From assembly GCA_030386875.1 (NCBI GenBank), contig CM059569.1, positions 41,579,842 through 41,643,841 of the forward strand: a DNA stretch of 64,000 nt. Direction: 5' to 3'. Under the pieces are notes generated by a model that was not told the origin of the DNA, ran no database searches, and was given only the letters and a program-made list of their open reading frames with translations. Made by a program: the position numbers and the translations under genes. The stretch is from Morinoia aosen (Eukaryota > Arthropoda > Malacostraca > Amphipoda > Talitridae). Shown piece after piece: positions 53,206-64,000 of this stretch. How positions within the stretch are numbered: position 1 is the first letter of the stretch; each line of letters begins with the position of its first letter.

Positions 53206-56200
53206 GAGAGATGAATTTCGACACCTGGGTGTCAATTGTTATTATGAGAAATCCAAATAAATATTGGTGTGTCTCCTCTAAACACATGTTCAAGCGGTAT
53301 GTGTTCAAAACATTCGGAACGACAAACTTAATCTATATGCGGTTGATGATTGTTTTAATTAAATATTTGAAGGTTTATGAGTATATTTTCACGAAATATG
53401 TAAGTAAATTTTCTACTAAGAGTTGAATGTAACGTCATTTCATGTACTTCTCTTCTTTTTTTCCCACAAAATCCAGTTCGATTTTGGACTCGGAGCATAA
53501 ATTGTAGATAAGGAAGCCATGATGAAGATCAAAGAGGAAGAACCTCACGAGTTCGTATGTTTCCTTTGGGGCAGTGTAGTACGTCTTGAAAATCAATGGA
53601 CCTCTGCTACAAATTTTATGTCGAAAGAATGCGGCGAGGGCCAAACCACCAAGGCGGTAGCTGCATTGAACTAACAAATGCTAAAATAATGAAAGAAAAA
53701 CGCAATTCGCGCTGGTTCCTAGCGCGTCTACTTCTGCAGAGTATCTTGATTGTGGGTTTCGCAAAGACAACTCATTTGTTTTTACAAAAATAACCCAGTA
53801 GCTATGATAAGACAGAAGATATCTTTCTATAGGAGCAGCGAGAAAAAAATTGACATAAGCAGAAAATTTGACATTAATTTGAATGCTTTTGGGTCGAGAC
53901 AAAATAAGTAGAACCCGCGAATTTTTTCAGTACCCAGATGTCCGTTTTGCCCGAAACACGATCTCGACACAGCTAACGTCGACGTTCTGAATTTCCTTCT
54001 CGATATAAAAAAATATGTCGAGAAAGTCTGGCAATTTCCATCATTCAAGCTTTAAGGCAGAGTACTCTATCAAATTTACGGTCGCGATGCCCTCAATGGT
54101 GCATTCAAAGCAACTACCATCGTTATTCTGAGAGCCCAAGCTCCATCGCTTCCGGTCGCTTGTTTTCTGCCGTTTTCAGCTGCTGCCGTCGGGAAAAGTC
54201 GGCCTAAAACACTCGCAGATTAAGTTCTGTTTGAGGGGAGAAAGCTCTCAAGAACGCGATAAGATAAGCCTCACAAAATATGAACATGCTTGAGTCTTCA
54301 AATATTTGGTGGAGCACAACGCACGAGAGGGTATATTGTTTGGCTGATGGCAAAAACGTGTTAGACTGTAATATTATAAGAAAAATTTGTTTACTGCATG
54401 CCTTCCACAATTAGCTAGTTTAGTGTAGCAGAACTTTTCATTTTCTTTTTATTCTTGATTAAACTTTTCGTTGAGTCACATTCAAGTTATAGTTGAACAC
54501 ACTCTTGAACTTTGAAACAGTTATTTAGATCACAAGCCTTAGGTTTTTAAAATAATACGGCGAAAATTGAAGGCTATGACACTATGAACTTCTGGAAAGT
54601 CATGGAGTTGTATTTTGGAAGGATAGTGGAGCGGTCCATGGCATCTTCACGGAGTGAGAGCAAAATGCACGAACTCCGCTCTCTAACTTCTTTACTGTTG
54701 CATTTACAACTTTGGTCGCTCAATGCAGAAGCAATACTTAGACGGCTAAAATTATAGATGCCCAGCGGAGAAGTTAGACTGAGGAACAAGACCCCAGATT
54801 CAACGAATGAATAACAGTCTGTAAAAGCACGCCTTTATCCAGAGCCCCGGGGTGCAAGTTTGTTGTGTACGCGTGAAGCAACGCAGCAAAAATGGTGTTT
54901 TCGAGCACGAGAAAAACTTTTCTTTCAATTGGAAATGCTTAGTGAAAAAACTGTTCTAGTTCGCATCTATTTTTACGCAGAGTTCAGAAGGTTTGCTCTG
55001 CGAGGTTCTGCTATGTATTTGAAAATGTATTTGGACATATCTCGATCTGGGCGAGATAAAATGACACTATTGGGTAGTATGATCCATTTTCGAAGTAATA
55101 ACCACTTAAAAATAACGACTCCGGTTTCTTAATAAGACCTTATATTCTAAAGAGATAGATTTAGGAGTAGTAGCCCAAAAGCTTGGGTACTACGGCCACA
55201 TGCACAACAAATATGTGCTGATGTATTGGGTATAAAGTTTGTTAAAGAAGTTATCAAACGATCGGTACATGGGCACAATTATAAGCCATTTATATCAAGT
55301 GACGTTCTGTATATACTCTGCATTTATTATGATGTTTACTTCATCTTGTCCGCTTGAAAAGTCGTAGTAATTAATTTACATTTCGCGAAAATTAGAATTT
55401 CTACCTATGAAAATACAAAACAGAGAAAAACAAGTTAAATACCATGCTTTTCATTGATTACGATTTACACGTGCATTAATCCTCTCAATATGATAATAGT
55501 TAAGGCGACTAAACTAAGATCAGGAAAGTGGTACTGGAAGAGCGTCTTCTCCCAGGCATCTGCTTGCGAAGCCACTTGGCGCTCTGGTTCTGCTGGTGTG
55601 CAAACTTGAAGGAGAACCCAACGAATTTAATAGGAAGAACTTGAGGAAAACTGGCCAAGTTAAATGGGAAATTGGGAAGCAGGAGCTCTAGTGCATGCTT
55701 ATCGTTTGCGGAGAGATCCATATGCATGGAGTTCCATTACATCGTCTACCTCACAAGGAGACTCCTTTGTTGGTCTCGAGTGGGAGGACGCGTGTTCCAG
55801 TAATTCTTGGCTTCCTGGAAACGCAGATGCCCGACACTCGAAAACTTCAGCACCGCACGTCAGACATAGGTGAATTGATCTGAAATATTGCGTTTAGGAA
55901 AAATCCGTTCATTTGGTGCAGAAAATATAGATTTTGTTGGTGCCGATGGAGGGTGAGATGTGAGGATCATTCCTGCGTGGAAAATCGCTGAACTTTTCAA
56001 ATGTTTTATGAGCTCTAAATCGAAGTGAAACGTAATGCAATCGTGTGGATGGCCACCATGAATAAGACATGTAACTATTCACCTGAAAGTGTGCATGGAA
56101 ACATGAAAAAAACTAAGGGAAAGGAGGTAAAAGGTTTTTTCCTCCTGTTTCGACCAAGTCAAGATAGACTGTAGCATTATGCGCTTTAATTTTTAGACGA

Positions 56201-58309
56201 ATAATCTTCGTTCATTCTGTGTGGATTATCTCAGTGGAGTTAATAGCAATACTACAACAGGCATTAAATCACTTCACCTACGAAACACTTTGCTGCAGAG
56301 AGCTGGACTGCCCCATATCATGAATTGTATGTTATTTTAATACCGTAAAAGTCTGAATTCTTCCGCCAATATTTTCTCAAACAAGTGAACTTCTGATGTT
56401 AATTTCAAGCGAATGAAGGGAACCGAATATCTTCTTCTTCGTATAAGACGCTTGTTTAATCAGATCCAAAGGTTACTAAACAAATAAAGACACCAGTATA
56501 TTTTTTTCTGATGCGACACTCGTTCGATTAAATTCAACGTTAACTAAAACGCTGGTTGTGTATTCAAATCATATCAGGTCTCAATTTTACGTCGTATTCA
56601 TGCCCTCAAATGGTCGTCGACTCGGACATGAAGTGAAAACATAAGCAGGGAAGAACTTTCAATGAGTTCCAGGCACCTCCAAGTTTGCAAGATTCATTCC
56701 AGTCGAGCGTCATAGCGCCGTTAGTCGGCGTGCATCAGACTCAGGACCTCAGGAAATGACTTCTATGATATCATTTCCATTGGCGACCTGATCTGTATGC
56801 AAGCAGGTCTGTAGATGTCAGGTCCCGCAGCCGTGCCTCCGCTCTAATGATCGGAACGCGCTGTTTGGTATACATTACTGCACCGACTTTCTCATGAATT
56901 TTTAGAAGAGCAATTGTCGAGGAACAAACATTACTGAAAGAACGCGCAGCAATGATTCATTTACGGTTTCTCGGGGACTCTGAATTTCTAGAGAGGTTTT
57001 TTCTTCGAACCGAAATAAAAAAAAGCAAGAATTTTCTTTGATGATTGGTATTGATAAACGAGGATTCGCGTTCACATATGAAACGTTATGTAACCTGCTC
57101 AAAGTTCAGCCTTGAAGAGAAATAATCCAATACGATGGATAATACTTTTCATAAATGTACATTTTTCGAAAGAAATTCATTCCCTGCAATGGGTCGAAGT
57201 GACCGCTAATCAGAAAGTGCAATAAGTTTAACGTATTTGAGAAGTTAAATATTTTCAATGTTTTCTAACTAACATCTTGAACTGTATGGACGATATACTA
57301 CTCAATGAAACCTGGAACTTCCAAAGATTCGTAAATGTCGTTTTTAAATTATTGAAGTCAGCGATACTTCCACTTAGTAAGAATGATGATAATCATGGAT
57401 GCATAATTGCAGCCCACTGAAAGGGAAGTCAAGTTTAAAACATCTATTTGGTAAATCCTTGTATAGTTGACTGTAGCAGAATTTTGAGATAGGCACATGA
57501 AGTGTCACATTATTTATTATGATTTACCTTAACATAATTAATAATATCATTAGACTTGAACTTCATGATGCAAAGCTGAGTTGAAGTAATAGTTTTTATA
57601 AGGTAAAGTATAGAGGTAAAACATACCACTGCACAATATTCTTCACTAATGAAGGAAGCGTTCAGAGAAAACAGTACCCTTAATTTAATGTTTACAGATA
57701 TATTTTTTTGCTATGGATTATGTTCTAATACGTATTTCTAGTGTTATAATTTCATTTTTATTCGGAACAAGTGTTACAAATACATCAAACTCCAGTGAAA
57801 TAAAACCATAGGATAACAAAGTATCATTCATTACTCTGTTATCAAACGAGAACAAATTCAACACTAGAACAAGACTTTTGCCCTCAGACTGTTACAACGA
57901 AGCACCCCAACCCGGTGCACCCCAGTGGACAAATATGAAGAAATGCCAAATTCTTGCGTCTCACGACACATGAGCGGAATTTTGGCATTCAGAATTCCCC
58001 GCCGAGGATTCCGTCTGCATTTCTGAAATTTGTCCTTTGCTGCCTCGAGAATTTCTGCCGAAGGCAAAGCTGAGGAAGGCTTAATGTTCACAAGTTAAGT
58101 CGAAAATCTCTCTGGCCAAACTTATGGAACAAGTTTCGCTTCATCTTCCTGACAAATGGCTTCGAGGCCTGAAATTACTATGCACTGGAGTGCACGTCAA
58201 CGTATGGTAACCTGGCCTTCTCAGAATTACTTCTAGTTTAAGGTATAAATTTATCCAGAAATGAGATATTGCGGCAGTGTGATGTAGTGAGTGTAGTTGT
58301 AGCAACAAA
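53206..58309. other. Unique intergenic DNA
   Basis: No tandem array or mobile element recognised over 5 kb. Somewhat GC-richer patches at 54080-54200, 54580-54870, 55510-55880 and 56590-56870 contain only short frames (55509-55727 minus, 55664-55873 plus) without splice-supported extension or known domains. Confidence 0.5.
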
Positions 58310-58314
58310 TGTGC

Positions 58315-58605
58315 AGTTAAGCCGTAAAATTAGGTTTATCAAGAGCGTGGAACTGTGAGCGTGTGTAGTTCTTGGTAAGTTATGTTTATAAAGCGAGTGG
58401 AACTGAGCGCCTATGTGGTTCTTGTTAAGTTATGTCTATTAAGCGAGTAGAACCGTGAGCGTATGTGGTTCTGGTAAATTTAAGTTTAACAAGTGCGTAA
58501 AACTGCGTGCGTAAGTACGAGTAGTTCTGTAAAAATAAAGTTTATCAAGTGTGTGTAACTCTGTGCGCATGTAATTCTGGCAAAATAACGTTTATCAAGA
58601 ATGAA
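58315..58605. repeat. ~58-bp tandem array, five copies
   Basis: Units contain GTTTATCAAG or GTTTATAAAGCGAGTGGAAC, TGAGCGTGTGTAGTTCT-like sequence and GGTAAGTTAT. Period about 58 bp with drift to the right. Confidence 0.88.
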
Positions 58606-60045
58606 GAGCTAAGTGCAGGCAGCAGATGCAGTTCTGAGACCCGTAATGCATGGAGCTGCATGCCAGGAGCGACTGAAGGCTGTAGAGATGGCAGGAGATT
58701 ACGTGCTTGAGCTTCTTGTTTCTTACTGCACTTTTGCACGCAAGTTTCAGGGGCAAGTGAAGTCGGCTGAGCTTAATACGTTGACTTCGGCTGTTACACT
58801 TGGTTTGGTCAGGTTGTACGTATCAAAATTATGAAATTGACTGCACTGCTCGAATAGATTTCTATCTTTTCTAAGAACGTATAAGCAGAAAATATAATTG
58901 TCCGAAAACATTTAACCTCCTACAAAAACAACTATTTAAAAAAAAGTTCGAAGCAGATGAAATGCAATTCATTTATGCCCGAACGTGGATGAGGCATTCA
59001 TCTAGCTGTACACATATGTACGTGTTATATAAACATTCGAACATCTTAAGAACTTCAAACGAGACTCATTTTTAGGCTAATTCTTCTTCATAGGGGACTT
59101 ATCTATATGATTCACTTGTGTGTGATAACTTCACTGCGACGTAGTATTTATAAGCTGAGAACTTAATGTTGTAGTCTCAAGCTTTTAGCTGCTGTTCATC
59201 TCCAGAGCTTGGGAGAGGATTAAAAAAATGGAGGTTTTTTCGTAATGGCAAATAAATTAAATTTTAGTGTTTTCCCTTTCTTTCCTCTCATGGAAATATC
59301 GCTGATACTTCTTACAGTTCAGCCAAGAAGAAAACTTTTTCAAAACCTTTTTGCCGCCACGATCTGTGGTCTAATTTTAAGTGTTTACAATTTTCTTCCG
59401 GTCATTAAAAGCTCTGTGGGAAAAAGGAACAAACTGCAGTTAGTTTATAACGTTCAGGAATAAAGGGGTTCGTCCTTTAATAACAGCTGATTCTGGCATC
59501 TTCCGAAAAAGTTGACGCTGTTCCCTGAGAAAAAATATTTTATTCTATCAATAAAGAGTGGCACAGACGCCGTAGCTGAATTTGTCGCACGTGAATGCGT
59601 TTGATTTCCAAATACATAAAGTTCATCCCTGGCGAAAAAGTTTGTTTCCTATTTCTAGATTATTCTTTTCAGGCGATAGGTGCAATGTACCATCTGTATA
59701 TGCTACGTATTCTGATTAATGCTAATGCTCACGTCAGTTTTTTACTCTACGTCATGAAGACATGAGGTTGCACGGACTCGCGGACTTGGAAGAGAAAAGT
59801 TAATGAAATTAGATTTTCTTCAAATTAACTTTTTAACTTTAAATTAAATTAATTATTCAAAATTGAAAGGTGGTAGCTAATTACCTTCGATGACACGAGT
59901 GGGATCAGCGCTTTTACCATGTTCACTTCAAATTAAGGTCCATTTTCATCTATGGGGAAAGTGAATTTAACTACGGAGTTCAATAATTCACGCTATTGAC
60001 CAAGGCCCTGAAATCGTTCTTCTTTGGTTGCATGTAGCTATTCTC
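58606..60045. other. Unique spacer
   Basis: Short plus-strand frames at 58613-58834 and 59245-59463 have no splice or domain support. No repeats seen. Confidence 0.5.
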
Positions 60046-60047
60046 TC

Positions 60048-60235
60048 GTGTACGTATCTTCCTTTGTGTACGTATCTTCCTTTGTGTACGTATCTTCCTT
60101 TGTGTACGTATCTTCCTTTGTGTACGTATCTTCCTTTGTGTACGTATCTTGGCATGTGTACGTCTCTTCCTTTGTGTACGTATGTTGCTTCGTGTTCGTG
60201 TCTTTCCTTGTGTGCGTATACGTTTGCCGTACTCG
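60048..60235. repeat. 18-bp minisatellite GTGTACGTATCTTCCTTT
   Basis: About ten units, the first six identical and the rest with substitutions. A period of six codons keeps several frames open on both strands, which is not evidence of coding. Confidence 0.97.
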
Positions 60236-60499
60236 TACACGTATGCTGCATGGAAGTAACCTCACAGTCAGTAACTAAAGCACATTTTGAGGTTGAAAGT
60301 TACAATATCTTTTTATCGAGACAAATCAATGTTTCAAAAAGTCGTGAAGCGTAAAACATAAATTACGTTACCAAGATGTTTAAAACATAATTATTTAAAG
60401 CATTTTTTTGAACATAACCTCACAAATCACCTACCTTAAACGAAATTGGAGTAAACAACGAGCAATTTGTTATTATCGCACACTGCTGCTACAAAAATA

Positions 60500-60672
60500 T
60501 GCTTAACATTGACATTGAAAAAACCAAAAAGAAAAACTCTACTCTAAGGTCATTGCTACTCTGATAATTGGTAGCATTGACGTTGGAACATATTGCTACG
60601 CCACGAAATTATAGCATTAATGTTGAAATACATTTGTGGCATTGACATTGGGTCACATTATCACTCTAAGAA
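60500..60672. repeat. Degenerate array around TAGCATTGACGTTGGAACA
   Basis: About four loose units of (T/A)GCATTGACATTG(A/G) followed by CACATT or ACATATTGCTAC. Confidence 0.65.
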
Positions 60673-61280
60673 ATGAAGTTTTACTAAGGGTTGAGCCTCG
60701 GCGGCGGTCATGTGTTACGGAGACACATAAACTGGCCGCAGGAAAGAACTGAGCGCGTCTTTATCAGCCGGCCTCGTTATTGAGACTGAGAGCGGCCTTA
60801 ATTCCTCCGTGAGGGAGTCATGAAAGACCTAAACTCGAAAAATTTCAGCGCAAGAATAAAATCCTTAAGTCCGAGACGCAAACAGCCCAAAATCGCACCT
60901 TTGCGTTAACTTGAAATGATCATGCGGAATGATCAGGACATCTGAGAAACAAGGGACGCAAATCTTTCAGTAATTCCAGCAAGATTATAGGTCAATAGAG
61001 GCATAAAATAGGTAATCTGAAGCTATTATAATGGTACTTGCAAGGTAGATCGTATCTTCAAAGCTCAGATAATGTTCGTTTTTTAATTTAAAAATTGAAA
61101 TATGTCAATGTTAAAACAAATAAGGAGGTCCTCATCAGAGTACTTCTATGCCTTTCATTTTTTACTGTACAAAAAATAGAATGAGATCAAACCATTAAAA
61201 GATACAGCCTCTGGCCAGGTCATCGATTTTTTTTCAAAAATTTATTTAGCCTAAGCTGAACATTGCAGACTCGCGGTATA
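60673..61280. other. Unique segment, GC-richer at 60680-60920
   Basis: No coding structure. The GC-rich half is repeat-free. Confidence 0.45.
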
Positions 61281-61281
61281 T

Positions 61282-61485
61282 TATGAAGTGCCTCATTAAG
61301 TGCTTCATTAAGTGCTTCATTATGAAGTGCCTCATTAAGTGCTTCATTAAGTGCTTCATTATGAAGTGCCTCATTAAGTGCTTCATTAAGTGCTTCATTA
61401 TGAAGTGCCTCATTAAGTGCTTCATTAAGTGCTTCATTATGAAGTGCTTCATTAAGTGCTTCATTATGAAGTGCTTCATTGGGTC
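61282..61485. repeat. 39-bp higher-order array of 12- and 15-bp units
   Basis: Each period is CATTAAGTGCTT twice, then CATTATGAAGTGCCT. Four full periods and a shortened last one. All lengths are multiples of three, so frames remain open on both strands. Confidence 0.97.
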
Positions 61486-61744
61486 GTGACGTGACCGCCG
61501 TGTACACGGAGAGAACTGTCGCAATGCTGCTGACCGACCAGCAATCACTAAATCAATTTTCATAAATATTTAATCAAAGCTAAATAAAGGCACGAATCAG
61601 TAAATGTTTGCTAATTTCAAAATTGCTAACTAATTTTAACTTGAAATTTGAATTTAATATTGAACTTCAGTTTAATCCAGTGCAGTGAACGTGCTGACTA
61701 TGTTCAGCAAAATCTCCCCTCGCTACCTGTATAGAAAACGCTAG

Positions 61745-62212
61745 AGCTTATTTATGTGCAAACCTTAGCATTTATAATTAATCATTTATGTGAAAACCTT
61801 AGCATTATAACTAATCATTCACGTGAAAACATTAGCATTTATTACTAATTATTTATGCGCAAACCTTAGCATTTATTACTAATAATTTATGCGCAAACTT
61901 TAGCATTTATTACTAATCATTCATGCGAAAACCCTAGCATTTATTACATAGCCTTTGTACGCAAGCCATAGCATTTATTACTAATAATTTATGCGCAAAT
62001 TTTAGCATTTTTACTAATCATTCATGCGCAAACCTTAGCATTTATTACTAATCATTCAAGCGCAAACCCTAACATTTATTACATTGCCTTTATACGCAAG
62101 CCTTAGCATTTATTACTAATCATTTATACGCAAACTTTAGCATTTATTACATTGCCTTTATACGCAAGCCTTAGCATTTATTACATAGCACTTATACACA
62201 AATCACCCGGAA
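61745..62212. repeat. ~35-bp minisatellite, ~13 copies
   Basis: Units read TTTATGCGCAAACCTTAGCA, TTTATTACTAATCAT, with variants ACATTGCC and ACATAGCC. Confidence 0.95.
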
Positions 62213-62261
62213 ACTAAACTGCTTGGTTGAAATCATCTTGCAAGCTTTTACGAACACAAGA

Positions 62262-62447
62262 TTTGCCCGCAAACATAATTGCTATATCAAGATTTGCCCG
62301 CAACATAATTGCTATATCAAGATTTGCCCGCAACATAATTGCTATATCAAGATTTACCCGCAACATGATTGCTATGTCAAGATTTGCCCGCAACATAATT
62401 GCTATATCAAGATTTACCCGCAAACATAATTGCTATATCAAGATTAG
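62262..62447. repeat. 30-bp minisatellite, six copies
   Basis: Units read GCCCGCAACATAATTGCTAT, ATCAAGATTT. Two units have one extra A. The period is ten codons, which keeps frames open on both strands. Confidence 0.97.
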
Positions 62448-62619
62448 TTTGCCCGCCGAATTAACAATCCGCTTAACAAGATTGTTTTCAAAGTTCCCAA
62501 GCCTTCGTTAATCACCAGGGGCCAGCCCAGCCTTGCTCAACAACAGCTCAGGTTCAGGAAATTAAGGAATGTTTTTTTAGGCCTCTCTTTTGGCTCAACT
62601 TTCAACCAACATGCTTCAT

Positions 62620-62860
62620 GTTCCAAGTCTTGTCAAATGTTACTTAATCTTGTGCATAATGCTACCTATATTCTTGCACAATATTGTTCAGTAAAAATTT
62701 GTTTTTATATTACATAAATTTGTAATATAAATGTTAAATAAAACAGGTCTTACCAAATGCTACTCGTGTAACATGCTTACTAAGTTCTTGCACTATATTA
62801 TTTCGTAATATTTCTTTTAATGTTATTTAAATATAAATTTGTGATATAAACATTATGTAC
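62620..62860. repeat. Two-copy ~120-bp duplication
   Basis: Copies share GTCTTGTCAAATGTTACT against GTCTTACCAAATGCTACT, then TTCTTGCACAATATTGTTC against TTCTTGCACTATATTATTTC, and TATAAATTTGT(A/G)ATATAAA. Confidence 0.82.
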
Positions 62861-64000
62861 GTTTTGTGGATATATATTTGAAAATTAGATTTATTTAGCT
62901 GTGATACAAAAGTAAAATATTTAAAGCAGGATTGTGAATGTTTGCTAATCCATGTACGAGGTTAACGAAACATCAAAACGAGAATTTAAAGTGCCATGTT
63001 TCCCTCAAGGTCAGTTCTGAAGCATAAAGCTAAATGCTTCCGCATCAGTTTTGTAACAAATAAATACATTCATTTCGTAACGCACACTTACGATGGTTTT
63101 GGACATCATTAATATTGGACAAAGGTATTGGGAACGCTACTAATTACTTTTCATCAAAGGTATTGTCTATACAATCAGATCCCTGGAATGATCGCATATC
63201 AAATTATCAGTCAAAATTGTCCTCACACAAACCGGACATACAAAGGCAGAACATTGCGTAAGAGGAACCACAGTATAATTCGTATGTTATGTTGTCCACA
63301 TTCTGAACAAAACGAACAACGAAAGTATACAATTTTTATTCTTCGTTTTAAATAATTTTAATATAAAGAATATGCATTTAAGTATATGATTTAGTATATG
63401 TATACATATTCTCTATATTATTTTTATCTTTTATTTTTATTATATTCTATTTTTCACTTAGAATATAATATTATTTATATTCAGTTTTACATGGTAGTGA
63501 ATTTAAAAGGGTTACAAAGCATTGCATTGCAGAAATCAAAATTGTAATAATTCCGATGGGTGAGTCGATATTTGGAAAAAACACAGAAGAATAAAATAAG
63601 TAGTTCGCGGCTTCTGTAGGTAATACATTATAAACAGTGCTAGCTGCAAAAATATACAATCGTTTGAGTAGAACATTTTTATTTCTACGTGTTTTGTAGA
63701 GCCGTAATATTTCTAGCTGAAATAGATCACTATAATCCCTTGCTACAGTGAAGAGTAACAGAGTTTGAAATGCTGCTTTTTCATCAGGAACTCGTGACCT
63801 CGTTCTTTGTCTGATTTATTTCTAGTTGGAACTTAATGTAGTCAGAGGATAGGGGAAAGCCTTGCTATTCAAGAGGGCTCGTACGGAATTTGCTCACTTG
63901 AAAATAATTGTTTTTTTTCCCAGCAGGCAATTTGGTTTTGCTCAAAAATGAAATTAAAAAATCGTTGAGTAAACATTAAGAAATATTTTGAGATTTACAA
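62861..64000. other. AT-rich window end
   Basis: Includes a very AT-rich low-complexity stretch at 63345-63480. No gene or mobile element recognised. Confidence 0.55.

Noticed and set aside
55509-55873. Overlapping minus and plus frames in a GC-richer patch
   Set aside because: Short, overlapping on opposite strands, not bounded by convincing splice sites, and without recognisable domains.
59980-60354. Open frames on both strands over the 18-bp array
   Set aside because: The period is a multiple of three, so open frames are expected by chance. The same applies to 50347-50665, 61220-61563 and 62214-62511.
30186-64000. Retrovirus-like or other capsid-bearing element
   Set aside because: I found no long terminal repeats, reverse transcriptase, integrase or capsid-type sequence on either strand.

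Overview
This is eukaryotic nuclear DNA, most likely from an arthropod. It is AT-rich and intron-rich, holds more than 40 separate tandem-repeat arrays, and carries small non-autonomous transposons. The only gene I can support is on the + strand and fills roughly the first 30 kb. It encodes the C-terminal two thirds of a Sidestep-family cell-surface protein, an arthropod immunoglobulin-superfamily receptor family known as ligands of the Beaten-path proteins in axon guidance. Family membership rests on characteristic segments such as LRPLTTRLLGAPKQL, ASNVEGDAKSPPV, QDYGSLQCWAQNAVGK and FDGGLKQSF. A crustacean is possible, but the window does not settle the species.

Gene layout: ten internal exons with mutually consistent phases (1, 0, 1, 0, 1, 1, 1, 0, 1, 1 at successive 3' ends) encode the second half of Ig2, then Ig3, Ig4, Ig5, one fibronectin type III domain, a transmembrane helix and the start of the cytoplasmic tail. 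Each Ig domain is split by a phase-0 or phase-1 intron. One or two further exons (27112-27203 and 29538 on) encode alternative or consecutive C-termini. The 3' UTR probably ends near one of two AATAAA signals (29799, 30160). The 5' end of the gene (signal peptide, Ig1, start of Ig2) lies left of the window.

The most striking feature is that tandem duplications repeatedly include the exon-intron boundaries of this gene. The donor after exon 4 is copied about nine times in a 79-bp array. The donor after exon 7 is copied in a 40-43-bp array, and exon 5's and exon 9's donors head smaller arrays. The acceptors, with the first bases of the exon, of exons 2, 3, 9 and the last exon are present in two or three copies. 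The intron edges are therefore lined with decoy splice sites.

From about 30.2 kb to 64 kb I find no convincing gene. This flank holds minisatellites, a 222-bp hAT-type MITE with a perfect 8-bp target-site duplication (48246-48467), a 1.04-kb element with 180-bp terminal inverted repeats (40996-42033), a tRNA-derived SINE on the minus strand (about 39610-39840), a 21-bp-stem hairpin (39872-39940), a nine-fold CACGTG array (50382-50577), and a coiled-coil-like minus-strand reading frame (38548-39000) of uncertain status. Several GC-richer, repeat-free islands in this flank could be regulatory, but that is only inference. I saw no rRNA, CRISPR or retrovirus-like elements.
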